A stretch of DNA of 64,000 nt, taken from positions 7,046,912 to 7,110,911 of the forward strand of contig JAJEKV010000039.1 in the NCBI GenBank assembly GCA_021234155.1, read 5' to 3'. The translations under genes and the position numbers were made by a program. Below are positions 1-11,511 of this stretch, piece after piece. The DNA comes from Isoetes taiwanensis (lineage: Eukaryota > Streptophyta > Lycopodiopsida > Isoetales > Isoetaceae). Position 1 is the first letter of the stretch, and each line of letters starts with the position of its first letter. The notes below the pieces were generated by a model. That model was not told where the DNA came from. It worked only from the letters and a program-made list of their open reading frames with translations, and made no database searches.

Positions 1-410
1 TGGTTGACCGGAATCATAGCACTGACCAAATCTTTAACCCGTTAGTTCGGTAGTTGAGTGGGAGTTTAAGCTAGTTGGGCTGCCTAACTTTTCGGTGATT
101 TAGTTTTGTGCTAGGTGGATATAATAAATTGTGAGTTTTAGGAAGTTTAGGGCGATTTTGGAGGGAAAAAGTTGTGACTGGAGGACCCAAGTTTAGATGG
201 GCTATAACTTTTTGTAGGTAGCTCAGATGAAGGCGAAAATGGTTCCAATGGATCGGGCACCTCCCAAATACCCTAGGGGGCACGTTTTCTGAGGTCGAAA
301 TGGCAATACCAAGGCGAAAAGTCAAAAGGAGCGGTTCTTTTCGAAAGTTATTAGCGTATAACGCTAACAGCGCCCCATATACGGTCCGCCGTATAAAAAT
401 ATGCGTCCGG
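1..410. other. Unclassified repeat-like flank, no gene
   Basis: No gene is recognised. The minus strand stays open for 146 codons (71-511), but that frame crosses the homopolymer at 411-436, giving a run of lysines, and then the tRNA-like segment at 455-517. It is more likely an accidentally open stretch of a dispersed repeat than a protein gene. Confidence 0.4.

Positions 411-436
<26 letters not shown>
411..436. repeat. Poly(T) tract, 26 bp
   Basis: An uninterrupted run of 26 T on the plus strand is poly(A) on the minus strand. It lies just after the tRNA-like head (455-517) in minus orientation, so it may be an internal or 3' A-tract of a retroposed element reading leftwards. Confidence 0.9.
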
Positions 437-441
<5 letters not shown>

Positions 442-454
442 TTCCTTTTTCGCC

Positions 455-517
455 CGCATTTTGAACCCGTGACCTCCCACCTCCAACCCAACACTCTTTC
501 CATTTTGCCAACTCTCT
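455..517 (-). repeat. tRNA-like SINE head (copy 1)
   Basis: The minus strand shows a box A-like TTGGCAAAATGG (500-511) and a box B-like GGTCACGGGTTCAA (about 461-474), spaced as in the internal RNA polymerase III promoter of a tRNA gene. There is no paired acceptor stem and no sensible anticodon arm, so it is not a working tRNA. It matches the head at 608-669 along its length, so the two belong to one tRNA-derived family, probably a SINE. Confidence 0.5.
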
Positions 518-607
518 TTATGTGAAATATATATATTTTAATTCTTTGTTAAACATATCTAATGTTCTGTTTTATCCAGTTAGCAGTTCTTTTAAGCAAA
601 AGGTACA

Positions 608-669
608 TGATGGAATTGAACCCCTGACCTTCTGCGCCCAAGCCAACACCTTTACCAATGAGCCAACTT
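608..669 (-). repeat. tRNA-like SINE head (copy 2)
   Basis: The minus strand carries box A-like TTGGCTCATTGGTA (653-666) and box B-like GGGGTTCAATTCC (about 612-624), a better match to tRNA consensus than copy 1. The GTGTTGG and GGTCA.GGGTTCAA segments are shared with copy 1. No acceptor stem closes around it. It is best read as the 5' head of a tRNA-derived SINE in minus orientation. Confidence 0.6.
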
Positions 670-792
670 CTTTTTTAAAGCAATATAAGCCTTCTCCTCA
701 TATTTATAGTGCATCTGCTCCATATTTAAATTAGAGGCATGCCTTGGGTAAGCCCACGTTGTGGAGGCAACAACTCCACCGGAGCAAGCTCT

Positions 793-871
793 CTCGCCAT
801 AGCCGCCGGAGTAGGCAGTCTTGCCATAGCCACGGGAGTCGACCTCTCTCTGCCATAGACGACCGGATAAC
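793..871 (+). repeat. Three degenerate ~27-30 bp tandem units
   Basis: Three consecutive units each contain GCCATAG followed by a GC-rich stretch (CCGCCGG, CCACGGG, ACGACCGG). The tract is locally GC-rich inside AT-rich DNA. CGCCATAGCC also recurs near the promoter at 28.6-29.1 kb and at 55.3 kb. No function is assigned. Confidence 0.6.
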
Positions 872-2092
872 TGTTAACCATATGTAAAGCTAGTATCCCC
901 TAGGAATAAACCGACCAAATGACACGACGTAATCTAGCAAGTCCGGCCAACTTGTTATGATAACATCAACTCACTTGGTGCAATTAATTCCAGAATTTAA
1001 TTAACAACGACAGGGCAACCCTCTAGAATAGCAGCATGTGTTATATCCTTGGATATTCTTTAGGCGACGGTAATAATGCCCAGTTATCGGCGTTCCTCGA
1101 CTTATAACTTTAATTATTTTTTTCCTTTGGTAGATGCCTTGATAATACAATTTCTTCGGGCCTTGCCGGTTTTCCCGACTATCCGAAAACTTTTTGTATT
1201 ATTTTTCAGGCCACTTTGCCTAAGGTTTTGGGATTTTTTACGCTGAAAAATATTTCCGGTATTCTGAAATCTAATTTTGTTTTCGTCCATATGATTTTGA
1301 GAGGATCGATTTCCCCCTTTCAAATTCCGGCATGCATGCCACGATATGCATGCAACGATTGCATCAACAACTGGATCTAGGCATGAAGGCGGGGAATTTA
1401 GGGAAGGCGAATTCTTGCTTATGGTGGAACATGAATTTATTGTGATCGCATCGATCTAAAAGATTAAACTGTTTTTACTTTCTATTTTGCAGGTCTTTAC
1501 AAGCTGCTCCGATTTTTGAAGCTTAGCCATTAGCAGGAAACCGTCTTTTGGTTTCGTGGACTTAACCTATTCATGTATTATTGATGTATTTCTGATGATC
1601 ATCTGCTCCTCAGCTCTAAGTTACCCAGGAATAATTACCCGGGTTGGGCCATGATTATTTGGCAGGAGTTGTGGTTCCTTACTTCCAAGTTGCTAGCAGC
1701 GATGAAATATTGATGATTATAGATGTGGTTGAAGTTGAGCAAGGTAATTTCTAGTTGGATGCTTAGGTGCTATCAAAGAAATATAGGCTGCATAAATAAC
1801 AGACAAATTGTTATCTCTGTTCTTTGCTCTAAACAGGAATAGCAAGCATAAGGAATTGCTTTGTAAATGATGTGAAGCTGAGCATTTTTGCAAGGATGTA
1901 TTTCTTCAGATGTATGGTGTTCCTTGATTTTTATGCGCATCTCTAACTTTAACATCTCTGTTATCCACACAGTTTAGAGAACCAAGACATCGCACTCATG
2001 AATTTATTGGTGTTGTCTTTTATAGGAAGGAATCGGGTTTATTGCTTCAAGAATTGGTATTTCATTCTTTATTATTGGGCTTCAAGGCAATA
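872..2092. other. No recognisable gene
   Basis: Only short open frames occur and none resembles a known family. I see no tRNA, no long repeat and no terminal inverted repeat. Confidence 0.5.
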
Positions 2093-2168
2093 GTTGACAT
2101 TTAATTAGATTTGTTCATCTATATCAACATGTTGACATTTAATTAGATTTGTTCATCTATATCAACAT
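2093..2168. repeat. Perfect 38 bp tandem duplication
   Basis: A 38 bp unit beginning GTTGACATTTAATTAG occurs twice, head to tail, without a mismatch (2093-2130 and 2131-2168). Perfect identity implies a recent local duplication. Confidence 0.95.
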
Positions 2169-3055
2169 GTTTTCATGGCTATCATCCTTGCAACTTCTGT
2201 TCTCACACGTTAATATCATTGATCGAAGAGTCAACACCATAGAATTGCAGTACATAGAGGTTCATTCTAAACCATGTTCGGAATTGCAACGAGCTGAAGT
2301 CCACCTCTTTACTTGCATATATGCATCCACTTGCGATTGTTGCATTATGAACAAATTCATGCCCGTTATAAGCTCAGAGTAGGGATCCTTATTGTTAAAT
2401 GTGCAGAAGAACACTTTATATGCAGACTGTTTGCAAATTTGCAATATGTGTCCTGCTTCTTCAAAAGAACGTTTTGGAAGATGAGTCTGGCCAGATAGTT
2501 CGAAACGAGCTATTTGGCCATACTTATCTTCCAAAACACTCATGACTGTATCTGCTTTACAGCAACTCAATCTACAGGTAATGTCTGATACAATTTTGAT
2601 GCTTCCATAGAAGATATGCCAATGAGTAGTAGAGATGTCCTATCTTTTTATTTAGGGGTCAGCCTCTGAATGCTGGTTAGAGGCTCAATTTGCGGGATTT
2701 TGAGCAAAATGTAGAGCTTCATGATCAGAGCAAGACTTTCGTTCTTATAATTCCTTCTATTTCTTCCAAAACGATGGTGAGTATTATTTCTTCAATTGCA
2801 GTTGAATTCCCATTTCTATCAAGGTTTGTCAATATCATTTCTTCACACATAAAATCAAATGGTCTAACTGATATCATTCTAAAAATCCCACCTGAGAATT
2901 ATGGTTCAATAGAAAAATTGTTTATCATCTCTTGGTTTTGCCTATCTACTTCTATCTATAACATGGTTGCTTAGACCCTTGCTTATACATTTCGACGCTT
3001 GCCTCTATAAACATTATTGCTTATGGTTTTACAGGTTATAGTAACACTGTTTAAA
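2169..3055. other. No recognisable gene; contains a strong hairpin
   Basis: Apart from the hairpin at 2471-2537 nothing is recognised. The open frames here are under 105 codons and overlap on both strands. Confidence 0.45.
2471..2537. repeat. Long hairpin: 32 bp arms, 3 nt centre
   Basis: Arms 2471-2502 and 2506-2537 are reverse complements at 28 of 32 positions around a central AAA. The left arm begins GTTTTGGAAGATGAG and the complement of the right arm begins GTTTTGGAAGATAAG. The tiny loop argues against a standard plant microRNA precursor. It may be a remnant of a fold-back element or a recent inverted duplication. Transcription is unknown. Confidence 0.85.
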
Positions 3056-3059
3056 GGGG

Positions 3060-4104
3060 TCACCTCTTGCGGGATCCACGTATGATTGAGGATGCTCTGG
3101 ACATTGAATGCTGCACATATGTATATCAAATTGTATGTGCCTGCCAAGCCTTGCAAATATGTATATCAAATTGTATGTGCCTGCCAAGCCCAACAGGCAC
3201 ATAATTCCGCAGATTAATTGCGCAGTTCCTTTGTATTCCCCCAATCCAGAATCCCCAGCAACCATTGTTCCAAATATACAGCACATTCCTGAGAAAAATA
3301 AACAGCATGCTAGCATGCTTCTTCTTCCATAGCTTCCCAGAAATTTGGCTGTCAATACATATCCTGGCAGTTCTCCAGTTGCGTTTAGGAATGCTCCCAA
3401 ATAGAGGTTGAATCCTATGTTTGAAACATTAGACTTATGCCATAGTATGTTATTGTTATGACAAACCATATGGAGGAGATTAGAAAAATCCTTTTTCGTG
3501 CCTCTGAATACATAAGAGCATACCAAAGCGTTGATGTAGTTTTTGAATTCTCCTCCTTGCATGGATTTGCCTCTAATCTTAAACTCACATTATTGGGTAG
3601 ATTTCTGCCATTGTTTCTTGCAAATTTTCTGAGAGAATTCATGCATTCATATATTCTTCCATGTACAAGGAACCATATTGGAGATTCATCTACAAAAGGC
3701 AGCATCAAGGCCAGGTATAGAATTCCTGGTATGGAGCATATGACATAGAGTTGCCTCCAAGATGAAGAAAGAAATGACAGAGCTGGAAGTATCATGTAGT
3801 TTAGGAAAAGAGATAAAATGTACACATCCCTACAAAGCCTCTCTTGGAGGGGCCTATAGGTTCGGTTGCCAGAACAAAAGACGTGAGATCCAGGCTTCCT
3901 GTGCTAAATCCAATGAGCACTCTAAAAGTAAAATACATCCAATAATTTGAAGCCATGGAGCTCAAGAGTGTACAAAAAACAGAGAGTACAGGCAATTTTA
4001 ATCACTCCTTTTCTGCCTAGAAAAAAAACTGAACCTGCAAAGCATGGAAGAAAACACTCCCCGATTCTGAGTTCAATCTGAATGCTTTCAAGTCTGGTAA
4101 ACAC
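3060..4104 (-). pseudogene. Organic cation/carnitine transporter (MFS) pseudogene
   Basis: Intact members of this plant major facilitator family are membrane transporters of about 500 residues with 12 helices, moving carnitine or organic cations. Here the match is split over three or more minus-strand frames. First comes a segment with GSVFFLGRKG (up to 4104), then SMASNYWMYFTFRVLIGFS (to about 3801). Next is a long piece with SSWRQLYVICSIPG, DESPIWFLVHGR and helices to YYGISLMFQT (3825-3415). The last piece contains NLYLGAFLNATGELPGY, GRRSMLACCLFFSGMCCIF and GLAGTYNLIYIF (about 3420-3150). Frame changes fall near 4000, 3805 and 3420. The N-terminal loop region and C-terminal helices are missing or unrecognisable, and a tandem duplication interrupts the 3' part. 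Since these genes usually lack introns, frameshifts are more likely than splicing. Family assignment is fairly secure; substrate is unknown. Confidence 0.8.
3112..3190. repeat. 40 bp tandem duplication in the transporter relic
   Basis: The unit containing CAAATTGTATGTGCCTGCC occurs at 3112-3150 and 3152-3190, almost identically. It falls where the transporter match ends (after TYNLIYIF on the minus strand), so it adds to the disruption. Confidence 0.9.
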
Positions 4105-5069
4105 ATGGATGCAGAGGTTAATTCTGCAAGTTCGGGTATATGGACTTCCAATTGTTACTAAATTTGTACTTCCAATGAGAGATTATTCATTGGATTATGT
4201 TTGCAAATTCGTTGTATTTTGTATCTGGAGGTGAGACATAAGAAGGGAAGCTTCTCCAATTGAAGCAACAAAATATGCTCTTTGGTGTAATTTTACAGTA
4301 GCGCATCTTTATAGGTATTTATAAAACTTTTGCTACGTGGTATTAGTTTGTTTCTATTCATTTGATTAGTTGTTGTATGCTTACAAAATATTGCCAGATT
4401 GGAATCGTGAAGGCTAGGTTGGCAGATGGGAATTGGGTTGATGTCCAGGTCCCATGCTTTAACGAATTGAGAAGTTCATGTAGTTGTATGTGCAATAGGC
4501 TCATTGTTGTACTAGGTCACAACGTCTCTTTTTGTCCATATAATGCATAGTAAGAGCAATGTACAGAGGTAACCACATAGGATAGTAGGATGAACCATAA
4601 TAGGGCCTCAAATCTTCTTTTCTATACATTGGAGAGTATTCTTCTTTTTCCACATTTGTAAATATTTAAAAGTCTATCAAACTTTGTGATGTTATAATTA
4701 AATATGCAATGAGTATTTGAGTATTCAGTATGTTAGTCATGTTTTATCTACGGAACTACCAAACGCTTTGTGAGGAATGTGCATACTTCATTTATTTCGT
4801 TGAACTTGCAAGTGCTACTTCAAAAAAATTTGATCCATTTCATGACGTATACCCTTTACATAGGCACATGTATGCAAGAACTCTTCATGGACCATTTCTT
4901 TTGAATGGCCCATTGTATCTACCAACTCCCATATTCCATTCTCTATTTAACAATCACATTATAAACAACTACAACGTGACACACATCCATGGCCCACTAC
5001 CTCAAATCCAATAGAAGAGAAGAGACTTGACCATGATAGACATATTGGCCACTGGGATTACCAACTTAA
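4105..5069. other. No recognisable gene
   Basis: The sequence is AT-rich with a few short open frames and no family match. It probably holds the decayed upstream part of the transporter relic near 4105-4170 and otherwise nothing I can name. Confidence 0.4.
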
Positions 5070-5400
5070 TCTATATATGTTTTTCTATAATAAAACTACA
5101 TTTAGACCTACTTCGGTTCTCCCATTTCTCGCTCGCCCTTCAATTTAGCAAGGCGATCTACATACGCTACTTCATGTTTGCCTACAATAGCACTCAACCC
5201 TAACAACGAGTCCCTTTCGATAAGGCCATTTTATTTTGTTATTACAGAGGGTTCTTTAGGTCTTACACAACCTATTTACATCAATATAGTACACCTAGCA
5301 TTAAGCTTTTGGCTCCATGTATTTAAATTTCTCTACAACTTCATCATTGCCTACAAGCAGCCCATAACTATGCCCGGCAACGCCGGGCACCCGTTACTAG
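5070..5400 (+). mobile_element. Short non-autonomous Helitron
   Basis: The left end reads TCTATATATGTTTTTC directly after an A (5069). The right end is CTAG (5397-5400) directly before a T (5401), fitting Helitron insertion between A and T with no target duplication. Eleven bases upstream of the end is a perfect GC-rich hairpin, TGCCCGGC / GCCGGGCA with centre AAC (5371-5389). These are the three diagnostic terminal features of plant Helitrons. The 331 bp interior has no Rep/helicase coding capacity, so it would depend on an element elsewhere. The 5' end is the less certain of the two. Confidence 0.75.
5371..5389 (+). repeat. Helitron 3' terminal hairpin
   Basis: A perfect 8 bp stem, TGCCCGGC with GCCGGGCA, closes on a 3-base AAC loop 11 bases before the CTAG terminus. 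In the Helitron model this hairpin is thought to act as the end-of-transfer signal. Confidence 0.85.
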
Positions 5401-8400
5401 TTCAATCTATACTACATTCATATGCTTTATCTTAGACCTTATTCGACGTTATATATACGTAATATGTTATAGACATAATTATAATTAACGTTGTCCCTCT
5501 CTACTGTCTAAACCTTGACTCAACTCAATTCCCAGAGAAAGGATCTCTTTTCGCCCAACCAACTAGGGACTGCCATGCAGCACCCCTCTAAACCATGGGT
5601 AGCTTTAATCCTACCACCCTTCACTACTTCTTCTCAATGGTCGTGTTCTTTTTGTGGACCATTTTCCCACACCACGATACAAACTCTGTAATGCGTAGTG
5701 AACGCTTGTGTTAGAACCCCCACAACAATGTCACCCCTTATTCCCATCAATCCGGGGTACAAACTTCAGTATTCTTTTGTGCCAAGCTTCACCGCATATA
5801 TCGGTTTGTAATTAATTATCTGCGCTACACGCCTCTCGAGAGTGGATGAGTCTACCCTCTTTTGGGGTTGTCCTTCCGTATATTCTGATGGTCTCCAACC
5901 ATTATTTTAATGCCTAGACGTCTTTAAGTCTGCAAATGAACTTACGTATTCCAAGGGATTATGTCAATATCCCAATGGACGCTGCTAATGTGCCATGACG
6001 TATAGATGCTATCTACTTATCTATCTATTTATAAAAAAAAAAAAAAAAACGTCCTTCGTGAATTCAATTCACCATCTTGTCTTACTTAGGACATGAAAGT
6101 CCTCTTCCCTAAGCCATGCACCAAATCTTTACATAAGCTTTTCAGCTCTTGCTGCCTCTCAAGCCAGAAATCTACCTTTGCATAATAGGGAAGATCACCC
6201 TTGAAGTTATGCCATTCATCCAACAATCGTGAAGGTAATAACCTTCCTATATAGGTCTTCCCCTTCCTCAATACGGTTTCTACGTCTATGGCCGATTTTC
6301 AGTCGTCCGGCCTTTATGCCTAGCACAACGTATCCAATTCATCCTTTTGTTGTCACCTTTATTCAGTAGAGTCACCAATCCAATTACTCCTTTACATATC
6401 CGTTAACCGTCTATTAGCTTCTAAGCCGCTATTATATGCTCCTTCTGTTGTCAACCCACCTATCATTCGGGGTTATGATTCAACATTGTCCTACATCCTG
6501 GAAATGTTAGTCATTATATTTCTCTGTCATGATGGGCATTCCAAATAACTTGGCATCCTCATTTAAGCCATAATCATGGCCTAAGAGCGAGTGAGCCTTT
6601 GTAAGTTACCTGGAGTCATCAAGGTGCTTGCCTTGTATTTTGTGAGCCTTTCTACAATTACCTACGTTTAATACAACCCGGGCATGTATCAATGTTCGAG
6701 TCCTGTATATGTTAACTTGCACCCCCATGTAACCCATGGCGTCACCTCTGCCTGATCCGGTATGGATCATATGGGAAAGCTAGTCTTAGGTGTCTATGCA
6801 AGACACATTCGAACATTTAGCAGGTAACTGCTATTCGCTACTTATCCTGGAATTGTACTATTGTACTACTCAACCCCACTACCTTAAGCTTTATTCTATT
6901 GGCCGTTGACATTTATTTCAAGTGCCAACTACCACATCATACCCTAGCATGCAACGGATTGATGGTCCTTTGCACATTTCGAACGTATCTCCAGACCCTT
7001 CATCAGTGACTTTAGGATACGCTCGTCTTTCTCTCCTTGTGTCGCCACCTAGATTACCTCCCTAAGATGTTTATCGTATGTGTACATGGTATGTACATAA
7101 TAGACATATCTCCACATCCCACAATGCTAGAGCTCTGCTCTAACTTAGCTAAACTATAACCGTGGTAGTTCTTCCAAACAAACCCATTGCCTATGTACCT
7201 TTATGATGTGGCTTCGCCACCTATTTCCCAAATGGACAGGGGCCGACTTTATGTTGGACTTGTATATGCTGCCGATAATTTGATATGGTCTCTACTTATT
7301 TCAACCATTTCTTTAGTGCCTGATGGTACTTTAACCCCGTACATAACCTATGGTTTCCCCCACGGGATTATGCCATAATTTCGAAGGCTATTACCTCACA
7401 TGCAGAGTTTTTCTAAAGGCTTCTTTCACTAAGGATCCTTTGTGTCCTCCATATTACCCATGCTTAGTTACAATTAACCTATTTTTCTTAAGTTATCATG
7501 TGGACTTCAGCTTTTGATCAGCTTCAAATGCTGTCGTCTTTGGCTCCCTCATAATGAAGTCGAGGCACTAAAACCTCCTGGTCTTCTAATAGGAAAACCC
7601 AATGCTTCAATCTTCGTTAGTAACCGCCATATGGTTATCCAATTCCTTACCCTCTTAAGCGTTTCAAACTCATAATCTCTAACGGGTCTATGCCTCAAGG
7701 CAACAGATCCTCCACCTTCTACTTCAGTACCTATAATTGTTCCCCGCGAGTAGGGTAACTCTTAGGATATATGGACTACTGGTCTATATAATCTCACTCC
7801 TTGTAATCTATACACCTCGTCTTGATTTTTTTTATCGGGACTTAGAGTTCCTATGTATTGCCTCTTCTCGGTTACCCCTAAAAGTATAATCCCCAAAGTC
7901 ATCGTACTCCTTCTTTTCTTCCATCAGGGGGACACGATATTTTTATTCATCTTTTCATTCCCAAAACCAAATAAATGCTCTCATCTTATAACAATTAAGT
8001 AATTCATTGGTATCTAGAACCTTTGAGTGGCTAAGCTCTCATTACCATTTATTCCAACACCGTTCCAACCATCCTCGGGATGTTTTTGAATGTAACATCA
8101 CCGTATATGCTAGACTTACTCTAGCTATTCTCACTGATTTAAACTTTTCTCATCTTCCTTAGTACGACGTATCTAAGATAGTCAACTCCAACCATTGGGA
8201 TAACTTGAATGCTTATCTCTGGTAAAGCATACCTAACCCAATATCTTCGTATATAAGCATATCATTACGCTCATTCTTTAAACCTTGTCAAGTAATATTT
8301 CCCTCGCCTTGTACGAATATTCTACTATCTTTTAATATGATATACATCTGAATATCACAATTGACATCCTCGATATGATCACCACTATAGTATTTGATAC

Positions 8401-10168
8401 TACTAAATCCTTCCTACATCCAAGACCGCTACGTTGTTATTATATGATATAGTAACAGTGTGCACCAACCCTAAGTTTAGACTCCTATGTAACTTGTTGA
8501 CATAGGCATCTAGCTATATTCAGACTTGCGGCCAACTTAATTCCCCAACTTGGTTATCTAGTACCGTACACATGTTGTGGTTTCGACACCACTAACCTTA
8601 CTTTGCCTTCGTCCTCAAGCTCCAGACTTTGGTACATTCAACGTGTCATTCCAAACTCTCTATATTTGAAACGTTGTTTACAACAACTTTCAAGCACCTC
8701 TTGTCTCCCACTTGTCGTGTGGGTACATTACTTGCCTTCCTAATGTATCATTAGTTGAAGGTCAACTTTCCTTCATAGTCTGGCTTCACCAAAGATCCAA
8801 CATACCTTGCAGCTTTTCGATGGTTGCGCCTGTTCCTACCAATTGTCGTCTTCTCTTGACCTTATGTGGAAACTACTTTCGCACTATTCTCCAATCTGTT
8901 ATACGGCATCTCGATGCTCCCAGCAGACATAACATGTGTCCATTTCCTTAATTTATACCATGCATAATGGTCATGCATTTCACCAACGTCATTAAGCATA
9001 TCCACGAGGCTACGTGGTCTTCTTAGTCGTCTATAATCTTGCATCTTTATTTCATGCCTCAGGAACATTAATCTCTTTACCAAACACAATATATGTGTAA
9101 TTTTATAATCCATAGTTTATGGATCAACATCCTCATACGACATTATTCTCTACCGTTCCGCGAATCATACCTCAACTCAAGTAGGTCGACATTCTATACC
9201 TTCACCACCATTGTCGAAACCTACACTTCTAAAGTGATCTGCCTTTCATGAGCTGGGTATTTATAATCCAGTTTTCCACCTTACTATAGTACCTCTTTAA
9301 CGCGGTCTACGGTAGATAATCATAAACCACTTCTCCATCAGATATATAGTGCTATATCCTGTCTCCTTCTATGTTCAATGGCAACATATATCCCGCATGG
9401 TAAATTCATCCTCGTAATTATTAGGTTCAGTGTTTCAATCGCATAATAACCATCGTCATATCAATTTTCTCCAGTATCCATTCAAAATAAGGATACCTTA
9501 CCACTCCTTATTCCCATCATTCAGCACTTCTACTTCAAGTAAGAGCCCAGGACCTGCTTAACCACCATTATATAATGGCCTCAAGAAGCACCAGGCATGC
9601 TTTCTATGCTTTCGTCGTACCTGTGCCATGTCAATGTACGAATGTCTAGATATCTAATAAATGTATAGATATAACTAAGGAATTAATATGTGTGCTCATG
9701 TGAGGTAAAGCTCGTTTTAGTATTAGTTCGCCTCGAAATTCCGTTGGCCAATTAACCTAAGGAATCATCTATTATTCTATTTTGCAGCATTATCAGATAC
9801 AAGCCTTAGATCCATGATTTTAAATTTAGCGCCACAAAGGTTTTACCCATGGTTACTTAAAGCCAACAATATAGCAATTGGAGTTTTACACCTTAGAACT
9901 TTATTTGAAATTAAACCAACATTTAAATCAACAATGTAGTCTCACTTTCTAAGGGTCTTTAACCCTCGCATATCAGGGTCTGGCTATCAGTTACAGCTAA
10001 GTGTAAACTATGGATCGAGAGTGTGAGTGTGGAAACATTAAAGATACTCAAAAGGGGAAAGCTATTTAAACACATAGTCAAATATAATAGAAGGATATAA
10101 TTATGTACATTACCTAGGTGCATATTTTCGCATGGAAAAAAACAGAAAGATAGCTTCCAGTCGCATGG
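5401..10168. other. Long G-poor, pyrimidine-biased stretch without genes
   Basis: For about 4.6 kb the plus strand is poor in G and rich in C and T, and it differs in look from both flanks. Minus-strand open frames are all short (6271-6086 and 9113-8862 are the longest) and match no family I recognise. A purine-rich minus strand is typical of old retrotransposon coding strands, so a very decayed minus-oriented LTR element is one explanation, but I found no reverse transcriptase, integrase or protease motif. A 17-base poly(A) occurs at 6033-6049. Confidence 0.4.
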
Positions 10169-10635
10169 GTGTGTTCACCTATGCAGACATTCGACTATAT
10201 CCGAGCACGCTATGTTAAGTTAGTCACGCCTAACCAGCTAGTACACATGATGTTCGACATGGCCTCAGTAGGGCTACTGGCATCATATCTTCAAGAGATT
10301 ATGAACATGCGCACTCAGATATGTTCTCCGACACGATATATCATTGTACAGTTTGCCAGCATGCTTATTACTGCCAAGGCTTTTCACTCGAAAACCCTTC
10401 AGGGCGAGGACATTTCATCTTATTAGTAATCCACTTGCTATTCTTTTTGTTTGAAGCCTATGGGCCAATTGGTCTCCATGGCTTCATGGCCAAATGTGGT
10501 AGCAGGTACTGCTATAGACCTTTTTAATCTGGATTTTGTTGAGCGTGATATCTTAGCCAATTTCAAAGCACTAGCATCCAAAGCTTGCTAAGGAAGCGTG
10601 TGTCTATATATTGTTTCCGGCTATTGTGATCCTCG
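10169..10635. repeat. Left half of a dispersed repeat split by a LINE
   Basis: The end of this stretch (from about 10,520) resembles about 17,080-17,180, sharing ATTGTGATCCTC and flanking sequence. The open frames (10,169-10,426 and 10,321-10,527) resemble no known protein. The match to the second copy stops where the LINE fragment at about 10,640 begins. Confidence 0.4.
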
Positions 10636-10639
10636 TTTA

Positions 10640-11511
10640 TTTATTTTTTGAAGGATGTCAGACTTTATCCAATATCCCAGGAAAGTACAGATATAATTGC
10701 AAAGGCAGGAATAAAATCTCAGCATAAAAAGATAATCTATTGAGTGCAGCAACCCACCTATGCACGAGATGATATACCCAAAAATTCCTCAAAAATCAAG
10801 CGTTTTTCCTCATGAGCAAGCTGGGAACATAGGTATGCCTTTAGCAGTCTACCTTGTGCCTCGTGAAGAACTTTGTCGGCCATAATTGTTAAACCTTGAA
10901 GATACACCACCGCCGTCTTTTCCAAAATAGACCACACCAATCAACCTGATGCTAAATGGAAAGCTTGTTGCTTCAACCTGTGCCAAGTGGAGGAATAGTT
11001 AGCAAGAAGCACCTGCTGGCTAATCAAGGCTACATGAAAGAGAGATAGCAGCCACGACCAAACTGATCGGACTTGGTCGCATAGAAAAAAACAATGCTCG
11101 AGAGTTTCAGGTTGCCGCTTACAGAATGGGCAAAGCTCTGAAATATGAGGAGCAAACTTATGGACCATCACATTTACCCGCAGATATCACAGATGGATCT
11201 GCCACCACGAGCCAGAAACTTTAGGATGAAGCAATTTATCCCAAGCCCAGGACCACATTTGCTTCAACTGAGGAGAGGGAAGGCGAAGCTGCCAACCAGC
11301 CCCAAGGGGAATAATGTCAATGTTGACCAACTTCTGATATAAAGAATGCACAAAATGTTGTGCATTAACACTCAGACACATCAGCTGGTTGGGAGGGAGT
11401 GGCGGGCAAAATATTAACCACCTCTTGCCAAATAGCTCTGTCCCATCGAGATAGCATGAACTTAGTTTGAAAGGCGTCCCATGGCAACAAGTGACTTGCA
11501 TCTGTATACAT
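10640..11511 (-). mobile_element. 5'-truncated LINE fragment with RT zinc-binding domain
   Basis: Three minus-strand pieces (11,501-11,187, 11,171-10,941, 10,940-10,758) together give the C-terminal zinc-binding domain found after the reverse transcriptase of plant L1-type LINEs. Visible landmarks are WAWDKLLHPKVSG, then VHKFAPHISELCPFC, then the knuckle CPFCKRQPETLEHCFFLC (Cys-x2-Cys, His, Cys) followed by VRSVWSWL. Stops or shifts separate the pieces, so it is not functional. Upstream RT and endonuclease are absent, as expected for a 5'-truncated copy. The T-rich left edge (10,632-10,645) would be the poly(A) side. The related locus at 17.1-17.2 kb lacks this segment and acts as an empty site. 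Confidence 0.75.

Noticed and set aside
71-511. 146-codon minus-strand frame as a protein gene
   Set aside because: It runs through a 26-base homopolymer (poly-lysine) and a tRNA-like segment and resembles no protein family.
2471-2537. Standard plant microRNA precursor
   Set aside because: The loop is only three bases and no asymmetric bulge pattern or known mature sequence is apparent; kept only as a structural finding.
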